The position numbers and the translations under genes were made by a program. A stretch of 64,000 bases of DNA from Syngnathus acus (lineage: Eukaryota; Chordata; Actinopteri; Syngnathiformes; Syngnathidae). The stretch covers positions 11,748,918-11,812,917 of the forward strand of contig NC_051098.1 of NCBI RefSeq assembly GCF_901709675.1, given 5' to 3'. Below, in pieces: positions 1-12,900 of this stretch (its first letter is position 1; the number at the start of each line of letters is the position of its first letter). The notes under the pieces are model-generated. The model was given only the letters and a program-made list of their open reading frames with translations. It made no database searches and was not told where the DNA came from.

Positions 1-650
1 TAGAATAAAACCTAAATAATTAATAACACCATAGAGGATGGAGCCTGAACTGAACTGGTCGCCAGCAAAGCACAAATTCACTGGCCCGCCACTGATAAAA
101 TTGCAGCTGCCGTATCCTCAGGGACGGAAGGAGTTAATTTAACCATCTTATTCTTCCAGAGCGAGTTGGTTTTTGCACGGCTCGACATGATTCCGCTATT
201 TTTGGCCCCTTTTTGATCTCGCTATGTTAACTACCATCTTTTGATGATTTGACTCGGGGCTATCTGAAAAGGCCACGCGGTGACTTGTCGATCGCGCCCG
301 CTGCACCTTCTGCACAGGAACGTCGACGCTATTCTATTCTCCAACAGATACGAGGTCGGCCAATCTCATCATATCTAAAAAGCTATTAACACATATACCG
401 TTCTCTGCTGTACTCATCATAAGGGAAGGAGTTCAAATTAAACACAATCCTCGTCTGTTCCATTCAAGTTCTGCCGGCCGTGCTACGTTCCCAATCTCTC
501 CAGTAACCCCTCCGAGGAGGCCTTCATCGGAATACTGATGTGATCCAGTCAGAACACGGTTGAAGCGACGTAATCCCAAGGCCCCGAACGCAAGGACGTT
601 CTCCTTGAACCGTAATCGCCCTTACATCTCTTATCAGCCACAGCCCGGAG
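1..650. other. CpG-rich non-coding stretch of unknown nature
   Basis: By eye this stretch is much richer in CpG than the flanking DNA (for example 280-330, 470-500 and 555-620). It lacks the homopolymer and dinucleotide tracts that are frequent everywhere else in the window. It has no open frame of useful length and I recognise no repeat family. It could be a CpG island, a fragment of a GC-richer element, or an assembly-edge artefact. Confidence 0.3.
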
Positions 651-3479
651 TACATGATTGAAAAGTGGCAGGGCATAGTGTGTCTCCATTTGACTGCTCC
701 TCACTGCAACGCCACATGTCAATCAAGGCGTAGGCAGGCACGTGTTCTGTTAGGGTGGTGCTCACTCTAACTTATTTTGCAAGAACCAAACGGGAGACAA
801 GTAAGTCCTTTTAGACACCTGCAGGTGGAGAGTCCATTCGTCGCTGTGTGTACGGCGATGATCGAATGAGATCTGACTCTGGCCTCTTGCAGGAGCATTT
901 TTATTGAGAGAAACCGAGCGGGGATGAGAGTGGGGGTGAGAGTGGTGGTTGGGGTTGAAGCCCCTGGCCTGCTGATCAAAGCATAGCAGGGGGTCTTTTA
1001 CGACGACGTGTAAACAAGGCAACTTTGATTGCTTCCTCTGCAGCTAGTCAATCAGTTCAAAAGATCTTAGCACTCTGTTCTACTACTTTTGTTAAAACAA
1101 GACAAGCTAGGTTAATTATTACAGGTTACATTCCAACATAGTCATACGATGAAGATAATCTGTAAACCCTAACATGTTCGGTGACTCGTGAACCTTACTG
1201 GCCAATTAGAGGAGCATGAAACATATGTGGAATGATTATGAGCTATTAGCATAGTTAGCGTAAAGCGGGGGGGGGGGGGGATATCAAGAATTTCCTTGAG
1301 CACTTTGACAGTATTGTAATTGTGGTTGCAGTTGTATGCCACTAAATAATCACAAGACTTGACAATAAACATGTCAAATTATCCCTCGAAAAAATATCAA
1401 AGTCGGCATTACAATCATTTTAAGAACAGTTGGGGGGGGGGGGAGTTTAACTTTAAAATACTGCCCACAATGTCGTATTATGTCTCCCTGTAATGGTTAT
1501 TGCAATATGATAATGTTCCCTTCTCAACATATCCCCTGGAGTATATTAAACCCACACTGATGATATTGCATAACTGAACCTCCTGGTGATAAATCACAAT
1601 ACTGAAACATGAGTACAGAATGCCAATTAGGTATTTGGCATGTTCTGAGGGTTTTAAAGAGTGTGACAATTGCCCCAGCTAAGGCAATGAATTCTAGGAC
1701 TTGTGATAAAAGTCAAGATGTTCATTTTAAGACTCGAAATTATCTATAGATGTTAATGTGAAATATTTTGGGACTTTATGGCCTGTGATCAGATGGTGGC
1801 CGGACTAGAGTGCACGCCGCTTCTGACACCCTCAAGGACCATCGAAAACTATCAAATAAAATTTTCAATAAATATTTAAATAAATATTTATGTTGGAATA
1901 GCATACAATGAAGACGTTCTGAAAAGTTCACGTGGCAGCATGTAATTTATCTCCGGTATGTTAGCATGGGTACAACTGTCTTACTAGTGCGTCACACTGA
2001 CTTCCCACATGACAAGTTCATAAAGTATTTTTGTATTGCGAGGGCTGAAAGAAAACAGTCTGACAGCAAAGTGCAACCCACTCAACTGCGTGCGAGAACA
2101 GCTTCCTAATGTGAGAATGTTCCGATCTTGTGCGTCAAGGTTACGCTTGAGGTCTGCGACTCGTACAAATTGAACATTTTACTGGACAAATTTACTTTTC
2201 ATGGCCGAGTGGAGGCGAGCTGAATTTTTAATATCATCTGGCATCAATAGGCTGAGACACGTACACAGAAGTGGTGATAATCACAATAGAGATACTGCTT
2301 AAAATAATCATACACTGATCCAAAACCGAGAATGAGAACGGTATGGACAGACTGATGAGGGCGGAAATATTGGCGTTATCTATTATGAGCAAAAATGATG
2401 CTGCAAAATTAGAACATTTGCAGCTCATCAACAAATCTCATTTTAGTAAGCATCTGTGTTTTGTAAAAAAGTGCGTTTTGCTTTTTTGTGATCCCACCAC
2501 AGAAACCTACAGAGAAGTCTGCTAGCTTAATGCTAATACACAATGCAAAACGCAATAGAGGCCTAACAAATAGCAACGTTTTAGTGCTTATAACTGTAAG
2601 CAAACAGAATTTGAACACAAATAATAACAGAACATGTAGACAAAGGTTAAACAAATGTTAAAAAACTACAACTTTTAACAGACTGTTCAGACTTTGATGA
2701 AGTTGCTGTAAAAGGCTAGCTACAAGCTAGGCTCGTCATTTACTTTTCGCCTTGAAAATACCATCTGTGTCCAAGTATGCTGCTTTCTCTGCTCCCTTAT
2801 GTACGTGAGGCACCATGGCAGTGCGCAATCTATTTTCTAGTATTGATTGGCTCTTATATTAAATGTAATGGCTCATCAGCACAATGACAAACTAGAGGGT
2901 AAAGACTGGCTGCCATGGCAACAAGTATCACGCAATCAGACCCAGCTATAGGAGGTTATTCCTCGATCACTGAACTATGCTCATCTCTAACAGAATAATC
3001 GCAGCTGCGGTGTAATGTCACGCAAGTTGCGTTACATTGTCAAAAGCAAATTGGTGGCATTCCAAGCCATCTGTGAAATTAGACGTTAATCATAGCCGAT
3101 TATCCCAACACCACCACCGCCCCCTCCGAAAAAGTGAGTGAGGTCTGTCCTGCCTTCTTGCAAATCCTTTATTACGTTAATGTGTTATTGATTTGCCGTT
3201 GTGCAAAGCTAACCTCGCTTGTAACATAATAATGAGTCCGACACTGCGGCAGGGAGACCATTTATCTGTGTCAACAAAGAGCAAAGGGAAATTACATGTC
3301 TATGCCATCTTTAGGAGTACGCCGCTTTGACTGCTGTTAAGAAATGTGTGCCAACTTGAGACAACAGCATCAGTGCACCTTTGAATGCAACAAGAGATGG
3401 GGAAGTCGGATATAGCCCAGTGACGAGTCTGTAAACAATAAAACACTTAAAAATGGCACAGTCATTAAACAGAACATAG

Positions 3480-3722
3480 TACCGTATTTTCCGCACTATA
3501 AGGCGCACCTAAAAACCTCCAATTTTCTCCAAAGCCGACAGTGCGTCTTATAATCAGGTGCGCCTTATACATGGACCAATATTGAGCCACTACAGCAGGC
3601 GTGTCCAAAGTACGGCCCGTGGGCCAAATGTATCTTATATATGGACAAAGTTTTAAAAATGGGCCATTCATTGAAGGTGCGCCTTATAATCCGGTGCGCC
3701 TTATAGTGCGGAAAATACGGTA
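3480..3722. mobile_element. 243-bp MITE with perfect 30-bp terminal inverted repeats (copy 1)
   Basis: The left end starts TACCGTATTTTCCGCACTAT and the right end is its reverse complement; the match is perfect for about 30 bp, and further internal copies of the GCGCCTTATA motif occur. TA dinucleotides at both ends fit a TA target-site preference as in Tc1/mariner-type elements, so the superfamily is only tentative. There is no coding capacity, so it is non-autonomous. A short internal piece at about 3597-3635 resembles the end of a different hAT-like fish repeat, suggesting nesting. A second family member lies at 45898-46248. Confidence 0.8.
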
Positions 3723-5388
3723 ATTAAGCAAATAATGAAAAAGTTCTTGTTCGGTAATCGGCGATATTTTCCACCCAAAACAAATTAAATTGTCATAATC
3801 GCCATGAAGCAGAATATCGCAGTCACCATATTTACAGCGTCCAAGTTCTTATTCTTGGCCACAGGTAGGTCAGCAACCACGCAGGTGCTTTATCTATGGC
3901 AACCTGCCTTGCAAAAAAGTCTTCATGTCGTTCATCACTGTCTCAACAGCTGACAAGGAGCACAGTGGATATGGATCATCTTATAGACAGTTAGATGAGA
4001 ACCTCCCGAGGGAGCACACGTACGAACATGCACTTTCATGACCAAAAAAAAAAAAAAAAAAAGGGGGCTTAAAGGAAGAACATAAAAAATGGTTCACTCG
4101 GTTTTCAACAACACGGCTGCAACCTAATCCCGGTGATACTGTGCAACAGAGCTGCAAAAATTAGACCAAAAAAAAAAAAAAAAGACTAGACCGCAATCAG
4201 CTCTTCGCCTACCTGTCATTACTCTCTTCAGTGATGGATGAAGAGTGTAAGCAGCTTGTGTAGAACACATGCTGTAGGCACTCACATTTGAACTCAGAGT
4301 GAGCTGGCGAAGGTACCGCCAAATGCGACTACACCGTAAGTGGATGGCACTTAATTGCTGGTTCATTAAAAAATATATATGGTTGTTTATCAAATGTTTC
4401 ATATTCATAATTGCAAGCAAAACATATTTTTATCTGTATATTTGATTCTATAGAAGTTGCAGTAGGATACTTCAACCCTGAGTTGCTGCTCACACCAAGC
4501 CATTGATTCACTGAAACGCTCAAAGATTTTTCAAGGCTTTTTTTTCTACTTAGCATCTTTAGATGCCTTTAAAGAAAGGCGATAATGTTCCTCCTTGACG
4601 GTTTTTCTTCTTCAATAAAGCAGTCTATGAACGGAAAGTGGCGAGACATCCCTGAGCATCATTAGGATGCCGTCTTCATCATGCAAGTCTCATTGTTGGC
4701 GTAACCTTGGACCGAATGACTCCGCTTGCATTAGCACACTCAACATGATAAGTATAGCTGCTTTTCTCTGGGCGTCTGCTTCTGGTAATTCCCAAAAAAA
4801 AAAAAATTCATATATATTTTGCTGAGGTTATTCCACGCCGGGCTGCCTCTGGTTCATTGCTCACCTTTAGAGCCGCCTTCAGTACAGCTCCGATAATATA
4901 TCGAGCACTTAAGTGTGGAACAATTATTGGAGCAAACTGACGGTAAATCTCATTTCTGGAGGAGGTTGAAATATACAGCTCTGCTTACTTCCACCTCTCA
5001 TTGTGTGCAGAAGCACGCAAAACTATCAAGACCGCTTTGTCAATACACAAAAGGTGTCATGCGTCAGGGACAAACAAAAGATGGACAGCAAATCGATAGA
5101 ATATGTGGCAACAGATATTTAAGTGAACAAAGCGAGACAGATACGGTGTGTTTGTCGCTTTTGCAAACTTTGCTGCAGTGCGTGATGCTAATTAACCTGA
5201 AGGTGATCAGTGAAAACCTCACACAGGAAATGTCACACAAACCCAGAGAGGCTCGGCTTGTAATAACCATGTTGCCTTGGGATTATTGTTGCCACCGAGC
5301 ACGTTTGTGAGTCAGAGTTATGTTGACGATTTACTGCATGTATGGTATGATCAATGATTTATTTGTATTTTATCTTTGTTATTGTATG

Positions 5389-5700
5389 CAGGGGTGTCAA
5401 ACTCATTTTGTGTTGCCGGCCACATTGTCGTTATGGTTTCCTTTATGGGTCCATTAATGACTCTCTTACATTATTGCATACAGAATCCAGCATAAAAAAA
5501 GTTGAACAATTTTCTAATTTATTTTCAAAGTGGGGTTTTAAAAAAAATGTTGCAATATCTCACTGGTATGAAAAGGGCAGACAATTTACAATTTTGTTAC
5601 TTTAACAAGAAACATTGAATTGACCCACGAGTTGCCTTTGCGGGCCACATAAAATCATGCGGCGGACCGGATCTGGCCCCCAAGCCTTGAGTTTGACATC
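5389..5700. mobile_element. hAT-like MITE, degenerate
   Basis: The left end begins CAGGGGTGTCAAACTCATTT and the right end finishes CTTGAGTTTGACATC. The ends are imperfect inverted repeats with GGGCCACAT/GGCCACAT motifs just inside. This end sequence is typical of short hAT-family elements widespread in vertebrates. The interior is AT-rich with no transposase frame. The right terminus has decayed. Confidence 0.65.
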
Positions 5701-7104
5701 TTTTCACTAAGAGATGCTTTTTTTTTTTTTTTTTAAATTGACTGTATTTATTACAATAATTTCAATTCATTTCAACATGGAAAAGTAGTTTGATAATACA
5801 AGGTACCACTTTACATTGCCAAGTTTGACTTCTTTCGCATGCAAATTGAGGAGTGTCGACATCGAGGCAAACTAACATATTTCATCCCGCATAATGTAGG
5901 CCGAGCGTGGGCGGGTTTCCAGTACGGCAACTGAAATAATTTTGCATTATTTTCAGGAAGAGATGTTCTTCAAAAACGGGCCTTAATTGTGTGCATAACT
6001 ATTCACGACTTCAGCATGTCACGTACAACACCTCGGTAAAAGTGAGATTGATGTACATGTCCATCTCTCAAGGTCGCCTGTGATGCTAATGTAAATAAGC
6101 TAACTACACGTTGTTGAGGCTGACGATGTTCCACCATCTCTCTAAACATGAACTTGATGAAGTTGTTGGATCGTGGTCCAACTTAGCCACTCACAACACA
6201 CACATACGATCACACACGCATGGACGCACACAGCCAATTACGCTTCTGCGAAAATTAAAAAAAAAAAAAAATAAATCTCTCATCAGCCATCTTATTTGCT
6301 TTATTACTTTGACCTTTCAGTCATCCAACATCAGTCATTTCTGGTATATGTGGCTCAGACGTGCTTATCTGAATGGATAACAAGGGAGAGATATTTTCCT
6401 CCTTGCTCCAGTAATCACTTTGCTACTAATCAATTAACCTTAAAAAAAAAATCATACGTCGGGATTACTATGCTGATAAATATTCATCCTGACATTTGCA
6501 ACGGAGGAAATATTTTCTCTAACATTGTGAAGGTATATCAAAAGTAGCAGCCCTGCCACCTGCAGTTTCTCTGTCAAAATACCACAAGCAAGCACACAAA
6601 TAGCCACATGGGGACGGGCGGCGCCATAAAACTCCACTCGGGGGGACCCAAAAATTGAATTTACTGCGAGTGAAATTGGATAACGTACTAGCAGTTGTGC
6701 CATAAATGCTATAAATAAATCCATACAAGCATCGTCCAATACGACGCCTGAGAATGTGTAGTCTTTTGAATCATGTGCGCTACCAACAACAACAAAGTGT
6801 GTTTTAATATGAAATGCGTCTTCAATGTTAGATATACTAGTTTTGTCGGCCAAAGGGGATTGAGGGCGTCCGTTAAGCGTATTCTGAATCAAAATACAAT
6901 CCTAACATACTTTGCTCTTTTCTTCATACTTGAGGAGCAAAATAGCACCACCTGCTGGAGCTAGTGGGGCTCTGCACTTACTCTAAAAGCTGAATTTCTC
7001 TCAGGAAATCAATAATATTCTATCCATCTAATTTCCTGATAAAGGTCACGGATGAGCTGGCATCAATCCAACACGGGTGAGTAACGACACCAAATTTTTG
7101 TTCT

Positions 7105-7165
7105 GGTACGATCCCGGTCATATTTGGATGTATCGATACTCGTCGAGGCTGCCGATACTAATACT
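7105..7165. repeat. Dispersed repeat fragment, copy A
   Basis: It shares the core GAGGCTGCCGATAC and flanking GTAT/GATAC words with 9750-9860. The pair is a truncated copy of an interspersed repeat I cannot classify. Confidence 0.5.
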
Positions 7166-9050
7166 TAAATTGAAGGAAAAAAGTAAAAAATTTGGTAGTT
7201 GTGACAAACATTTAAAATCGATGTGAATTTTCCTCCATTAGTGACTAAAAGCAAACAAGAAAAAAAGTAGTAAGTGAAAACAATTTGAAGCATCGGTGCT
7301 GTGATGTTCCATGAATATTGATCAACGCGTGTGGCCAGCACTTGAGAGCGTAGCAAACAAATTGCTGACCTTTTAAAGTACATTGAAAATATGATCATGC
7401 TGCCCTCATAATCAAATACAAACATTAACATAATGTGACATATTGAAGTCTTAGGCAACATTTCTGCCCGTATCAGCATTCCAAGACGCTTGCCACCCTT
7501 TTCTTAAACCAAATCAGCCGAACTGATATACTAATAAGTTAACATAATTAATACACAAAACAGGTGTCCCACACATCCTGAAAGCAAATAATTGCAGATT
7601 TTAAACAGATTTGCTGCCCTGCCCGCTGAGCCACTTCACTTTCATTAATTTCAATACCAATTAAAAGTGCCTCCACGTACTGTATACCATTAGCCTAATA
7701 GCATAATTCCCAAGTCATTTTCAATTTACTGCTACCCAATTAATATAAAATTCTAATGCACTCGCTAAAATGTGTGTTTTTCCTTGTTTTATTCAATGCT
7801 GAAACATGACTTGAGTAACCAAGCTATTACGCTAGTGATGAGCTCATACATCAGAGGACCAAATTAGAACACCGAGGCGTGATTCCAATCTTGGAAAAAG
7901 CGAGTGACTAAATGATATGGACAGAGGAGGGTTGTCATGGTGATCAATTCTAGCTTATCAATCAAAAATTGGCTCATTATCCAGTCAATGAAACACTGTA
8001 TTTTGCTTCCAAATACATGTTAAGAGGCACTTTGTCATATGTGCAGCAAAGCCTTTGTGATCCTCCAAGGCTGCGTCACACTGCCTCAACTTAAAACTGC
8101 CAACAGATTAACTTCTTCCCTGCAAATTGATTTTGTTGAACGACTATCTGACTGAGGAGCCCCGGCCAGATTGCTTAACGGCATTTATTCATTGCGGGAT
8201 CGACGCACAAAGTACTCGAGCAAGCCTTTTCCAGACTTTTCTTTTTTTTTTAAGAAGGCTATGAAATGATGCCTCCCATGAAGGTCTTGTTGTTTCAACA
8301 TCCTACTGCCTAGAGTCCTAATTAGGCAGCATTCATGTTTTGCTATTTGTAGACACGGGAGTCATAAACAGATACGTTATGCACAGACGCACCTCGTAGT
8401 AAATATCGAGAGAGGGCACCATGAGCGTTGCATGCCTTGTGCAAAAAGGATTCACGATAGGTAATATGTAAAAGCTCTGTTTGGTCATTGTTGCTGGTGG
8501 GAAATCAAATGTTATACCGTACGATTTTTTATTCTTATTTCTGAGCACCCTACTAAAATGTAAACTAGAATTGATTGCATGGTAGGCCACATTAAATGCT
8601 CTTTCGATCCATATATGGCCCCCAAACCTTATGTTGACCACCTCAAGGTGACGGTAGGCTAAATTGGTCCACAAGGGAGAGCCGATTAGATAGATAGAGA
8701 GCGAGCGAGAGAGCAAGATGAGCTTCTACTAATTGGGCTGCAGCAAGTAGGACGAAGATGAATGACCAAGTTTAAGGAGTAAAAGAGCATTTAAATAAAT
8801 CAGCATACTGCAGCAATAAAACAATCAAAAGTATCTTACCTTTTTCTCTGTTCCTTTGCTTTTTCCTCTCCCCCAAAAGAAGACAACTGTTCCTCCTTGA
8901 GAGATGGGCACCTCAAAGCCCGAGTGTCGTGCACTTGTTCTTCATTCTCGTTCAAAAGTCAAGATCCAAATATGCACACAGGTCCTTGCTCACCATCCTC
9001 GAAGAGGAGCAGTCGCTAGAAAGCCGAGGAAGAGTTGCATGTTGGCTCAC

Positions 9051-9237
9051 CATCGCAGTAAAATCACATCGCCGGGGGTCCACAACATCAATTGGGCTCA
9101 TTTGAACACGCGCACCGGTCATGCTGCGTATCCCGTATCCCGCTGTGGAGAAACAAAAGAGACATTCCAAAAGACATTTAAGCCTTTTTTTCTCCTTCAC
9201 ACTCCAAACTGATGAACGCTCCGAACCTCCCTTTACA
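9051..9237 (-). other. Candidate 5' exon(s) of a minus-strand gene leaving the window leftwards
   Basis: Read on the minus strand, a possible exon ending at 9237 (donor GTAAAG) is followed 94 nt later by a clear acceptor (TTTCTCCACAG) and an exon 9142-9051 ending in a GTGAGC donor. An ATG at 9122 opens a 24-codon frame that reaches that donor in phase 0. A second donor of the same form lies about 60 nt downstream. The exons sit just downstream of a CpG-rich block. In human the gene after ARHGEF12 in this direction is GRIK4, whose 5' exons are largely untranslated, so assignment to grik4 is a synteny-based guess. The peptide matches nothing I know. Confidence 0.3.
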
Positions 9238-9425
9238 TGTTAAGTAGTTGTGTGCGCGCGCCGGTGCGTGTAGTCCCGTCAGCTCGACAGCATCCACTGC
9301 AGTCCGCTAAAAGGACGCAGAGCAGACTGAGCTGAAGCGCAGGAGGCGAGCGCCTTCTCCTTCTCTTTGCGCGCGCGCACACGCACGCACAAACGAGATT
9401 ACTGGTGTCTCTCTCTCTCTCAACG
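9238..9425 (-). promoter_or_regulatory. CpG-rich putative promoter
   Basis: This is dense CpG sequence with GCGCGC tracts (around 9254-9264 and 9369-9380) and a CT tract at its right edge, standing out from the AT-rich surroundings. It lies directly upstream (minus sense) of the candidate 5' exons. No TATA box was evident. Confidence 0.4.
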
Positions 9426-9749
9426 CATCTGATCAGGTGTGAAAAGCAATCGGATTCGTTAACGTGTATAATCCAACATAAATCCGATGATCTGTTCTTC
9501 TTCAAACGTGTGAATTAGTATATAATATAAAAGGTGCGTGTTAAGTGTCCATATGGACCAAAAAAAATAAAAAAAAACTTTGTTGAGTTGACGTTTTACT
9601 TTATGGACAAATGAAAACATTTCCAAAAAGTTGCAAGGTATCAAATAACAATAGAGGAAGGCAAATTTTACCCGAACTAAGGGTAGGAACAAAATTGAGA
9701 CTGTGGAGTGTAATATATCGTGCACAAAAACTGGTATTGTGAAAATAAG

Positions 9750-9860
9750 TAGAAATGAGCGAGTACTGGTATCAGGTATCGGTATGAGACCAATATCGGT
9801 CTTATTTTTTAGGTATTGGGTACTCGTGGAGGCTGCCGATACCGATTATTTTCTTGTTTC
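9750..9860. repeat. Dispersed repeat fragment, copy B
   Basis: It is related to 7105-7165 through the shared core GAGGCTGCCGATAC. It is preceded by alternating GGTATC/CGGTAT words that look like an old interspersed repeat end. Confidence 0.5.
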
Positions 9861-9938
9861 GGAATCAATGGGCAAAGCGATTGCCTGAATGTTGAAGCTA
9901 CTCCGCACAGTTCAAGACAGCTACTTGGCACCAAGATG

Positions 9939-9952
9939 CCACCAGATGGCAC
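9939..9952 (+). promoter_or_regulatory. CTCF-like motif
   Basis: CCACCAGATGGCAC matches the vertebrate CTCF core consensus well. Occupancy is unknown. Confidence 0.4.
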
Positions 9953-12900
9953 TGTGACAATAGTTTGAGACATGGTTTTGAACTAAGCATAAAATCAGTG
10001 AAACTGCTCCTCCCACCCCGCCAAAATTAATTCCTGACCCCCAATATGCAGTGATTCACTATACATAAAGTCACAAACACTTTTCACAGCAGCACCATCT
10101 GCTGGATCTTTAAGAGCATTACATCACCTACATTGCATTGTTGCCTCGAGTCTGGATTTGAATGTAACTATTGTATTGGAAATCAATGCATTTGACATTA
10201 TAGACCTTCATACATCGACTACTACATCCACTATTTCTATTGAGCTGCAATATTTGCAGGATTTGCCAGCCTCACTAGAAAGAAAAAAAACATTCATTTC
10301 TGTTTTTTTCCCCTCCAGTGAGTCTCGGAGATGTACGAGTATCATTTACACAGCAGCAGAGTGGCACTGCTCCCCCCCCCCCACCTGACAGAGGTGAAAA
10401 GTACATCATAACCTCCAGAGAGGAGCTACTACTGACCTTCAATTAACACACAACCTCGACTTTGCACTTTGTACGCCTGTCAACATTTGGGTGGGAAGGA
10501 ATGCAAGTTCACAAAGGTCACACCACTGCAGCCCACTCGCATGTTGGCAAGATGGAAGAAAAATCCATTGAGGGATGTTTTCTTCCAAAGCACATCATGG
10601 ATGAATATTTTTCCTTTATTGTTGTTCTGCATTGCTCTGCTCCTGAATTACAGCTACTCTATTCCACAGAGCTCATCCACCGTGGGGAAATAGCCAAGGC
10701 CCTATTTACAGGCTCGGCAGCACTGAATGAAAGAAATATCATGCAATCAGCACAAATGCACACGACAATTTGTGCCGTATCGCCAATTTAATTTGCGAAC
10801 CTTGTGTTAAGTAATTTATAAACTATTAAAGGTGCAGAAAGGGTTTCAAGAGGGACTCCATCATGCACTATTATATCAGGGCGGAATTAAAATTGGATCG
10901 TAATAGGATATTTGTGTCCCTCCTACTAATGCGGGTAGAGAGTTACTAATTTTGCATTGGCACTCGCGTGGGATCAAATGAGCCACGCTAGATAGGCTTT
11001 CTTTTTTTAAGTGGCATAATCACATGAGCATACTCAGGACAGAGAACACACGGAGAGAAAATCCATCACAGATTCACACTAAGTGCTTTGGCAGGTAGCA
11101 GTTTGCCAAGCTGCCTTTCAATGCTATATAAAAGGTGGCAGACTTACCATGAGGCGATATTTGGCTTCTCTTAAGCAAGATCCACATTCAGCATGAAGGA
11201 CAATATGCAAGATTTGTTTGACTTCCTTTTAGATGATTTCCGTCTCGGTGCCACTTTCTTTCATCGGTTCGTTTGCTGTGTTTAGGTGCAATTGTAATAT
11301 CCAAACATTTGTTATTAAGAAAAATGATTGCCATAAATCAAACACTATGCAGCCTGCAGACGCGATTGACAATGTTTCCGCATCAAATGTTTCCTCCTCA
11401 CGAACGCACCTGATATAGTTAAGTCTTCTGGCTTGAACACACATTGACCGGTAGGTGGCGCAACTGCTCATAAAAAATAGTTCAAAGCAAAATTATATTC
11501 AAAATTTGGTTGTTGTTTTTTTTAAGAGTACAAAAAAAAGCTAGACGCATTTTAGCGGAGGGCTATTTTTAGAACAAGAAGCGGACCTTTTTAAAAGGGC
11601 TCCCACGCGCCCCATGCTGGTAACCCCTCGTTTGCAGGCTGCTGGGATCCCCCATGCACAAAAATGACAAATTACAAGTCAACTGGTGCCGCGATTGGGA
11701 AACGGAAGATTTATCTAACATGGAGTTCATCCAAGCAACAGTTTTCTAACCAGTTGCCATTGCCATATGTCACTGTTGCATCTACTGCCCCCAAGTGGGA
11801 AAAATATGCAAGGGAATGTCAAGGCATATTGTCACGGTCATTTTTCCAGAGTGGGAGTAACGCTCTGCACCGTGTTGCATTGCAGTTTAACACCTCACAT
11901 TTGATGTTCCATTTTGAGGTCGTGCTCAAAGTCTGCGTATGTGACGTTAATGGAGCGTGGAGAAAGTCAGAAGTGTAGCAGAAGGTCGAACGTGAAGAAG
12001 CGGTCAAGCCTGGTACACGCCGTTCCTATGAGAAGCAATCAGCAGATGGAAAGAAACTGTTAAAATGTGCTCGATAAATGTTGCATTTACGCCTTTTTCA
12101 AAAGATGACTCCTAGCCAGATGTCAGATAAAACCTCGCTCATAGAAGGCATAGATGGATAACAACGTGTGGATTTTTTAGGCTTAATTCATATTCCACAA
12201 ATGCAATATTAATCAAAATAGTGTGTTTTGAGTGGCGGGGCCTCATACATATTATTGCAAAACAAAAATCTCAAAGCACCAATATGTAATTTGGTGGTGT
12301 TCGCGTATAATAAAAAGAAAAAGAAAAAAATCTCAAAGCGCCAAATATGTGCTAAATATTCTGTTCACGTATAATAAAACCTTGAAAACACAGAGTTAGT
12401 TTTCCTTGTAAGAAATAGAAGATCAAATCAAATCAATGCAATCTGCGGCGAGAAGGTCTACTAACACAGTTGCTGTTGTCACACTACACTAAACCCTAAA
12501 CATAAGGCACTTTGGGATCACAAATAATTGTTTAGTTACTTGCGACAGTGCATTACATGCCGCTTTACCATGTCTAGGGACAAAGGCATTACTATCCGAT
12601 CACGGACTGATTCTGCTAAATGTCCATTACAAGCACTTAAACGGTTTAAGCTCAGTGACTCCCAAAGTGTGGCACAAGTATAAGCTCTCTCGAGTGGTAG
12701 GCAAATTAATCAATTAAATACTAATTAATTTTATTTAACATTCATGAGAAATACATTTAATTTGAATTATTAATTTTTTTTTTTCTCAGATATTTAAGTG
12801 CATAATGTTACAATTAGAGGCCCAAGTTTGTTTTTTTTCTTTATTTGAGGGTTTGCGTAAAACTTTCGAGGACTTCCGTTTTAGCTGACACAAAATGAAC

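Larger units (their letters stand above)
651..8870. other. AT-rich non-coding region, no gene recognised
   Basis: No splice-bounded coding segment or protein family was recognised on either strand; all open frames are short and unlike known proteins. The region contains G runs at 1267-1280 and about 1431-1443, A/T runs at about 4048-4064, 4167-4183 and 5718-5734, a CA-rich tract at about 6195-6230, and two inverted-repeat elements listed separately. By synteny with human 11q it could be the start of a large grik4 intron, but no grik4 coding exon was seen. Confidence 0.5.

Noticed and set aside
4915-5310. 131-codon plus-strand open frame
   Set aside because: Composition resembles background, the frame lies close to transposon debris, and no domain was seen.
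6452-6892. 146-codon minus-strand open frame
   Set aside because: No recognisable domain, no splice or composition support, and AT-rich surroundings. Treated as chance.
1-9000. grik4 coding exons
   Set aside because: Looked for glutamate-receptor landmarks on the minus strand and found none; only synteny suggests the gene.
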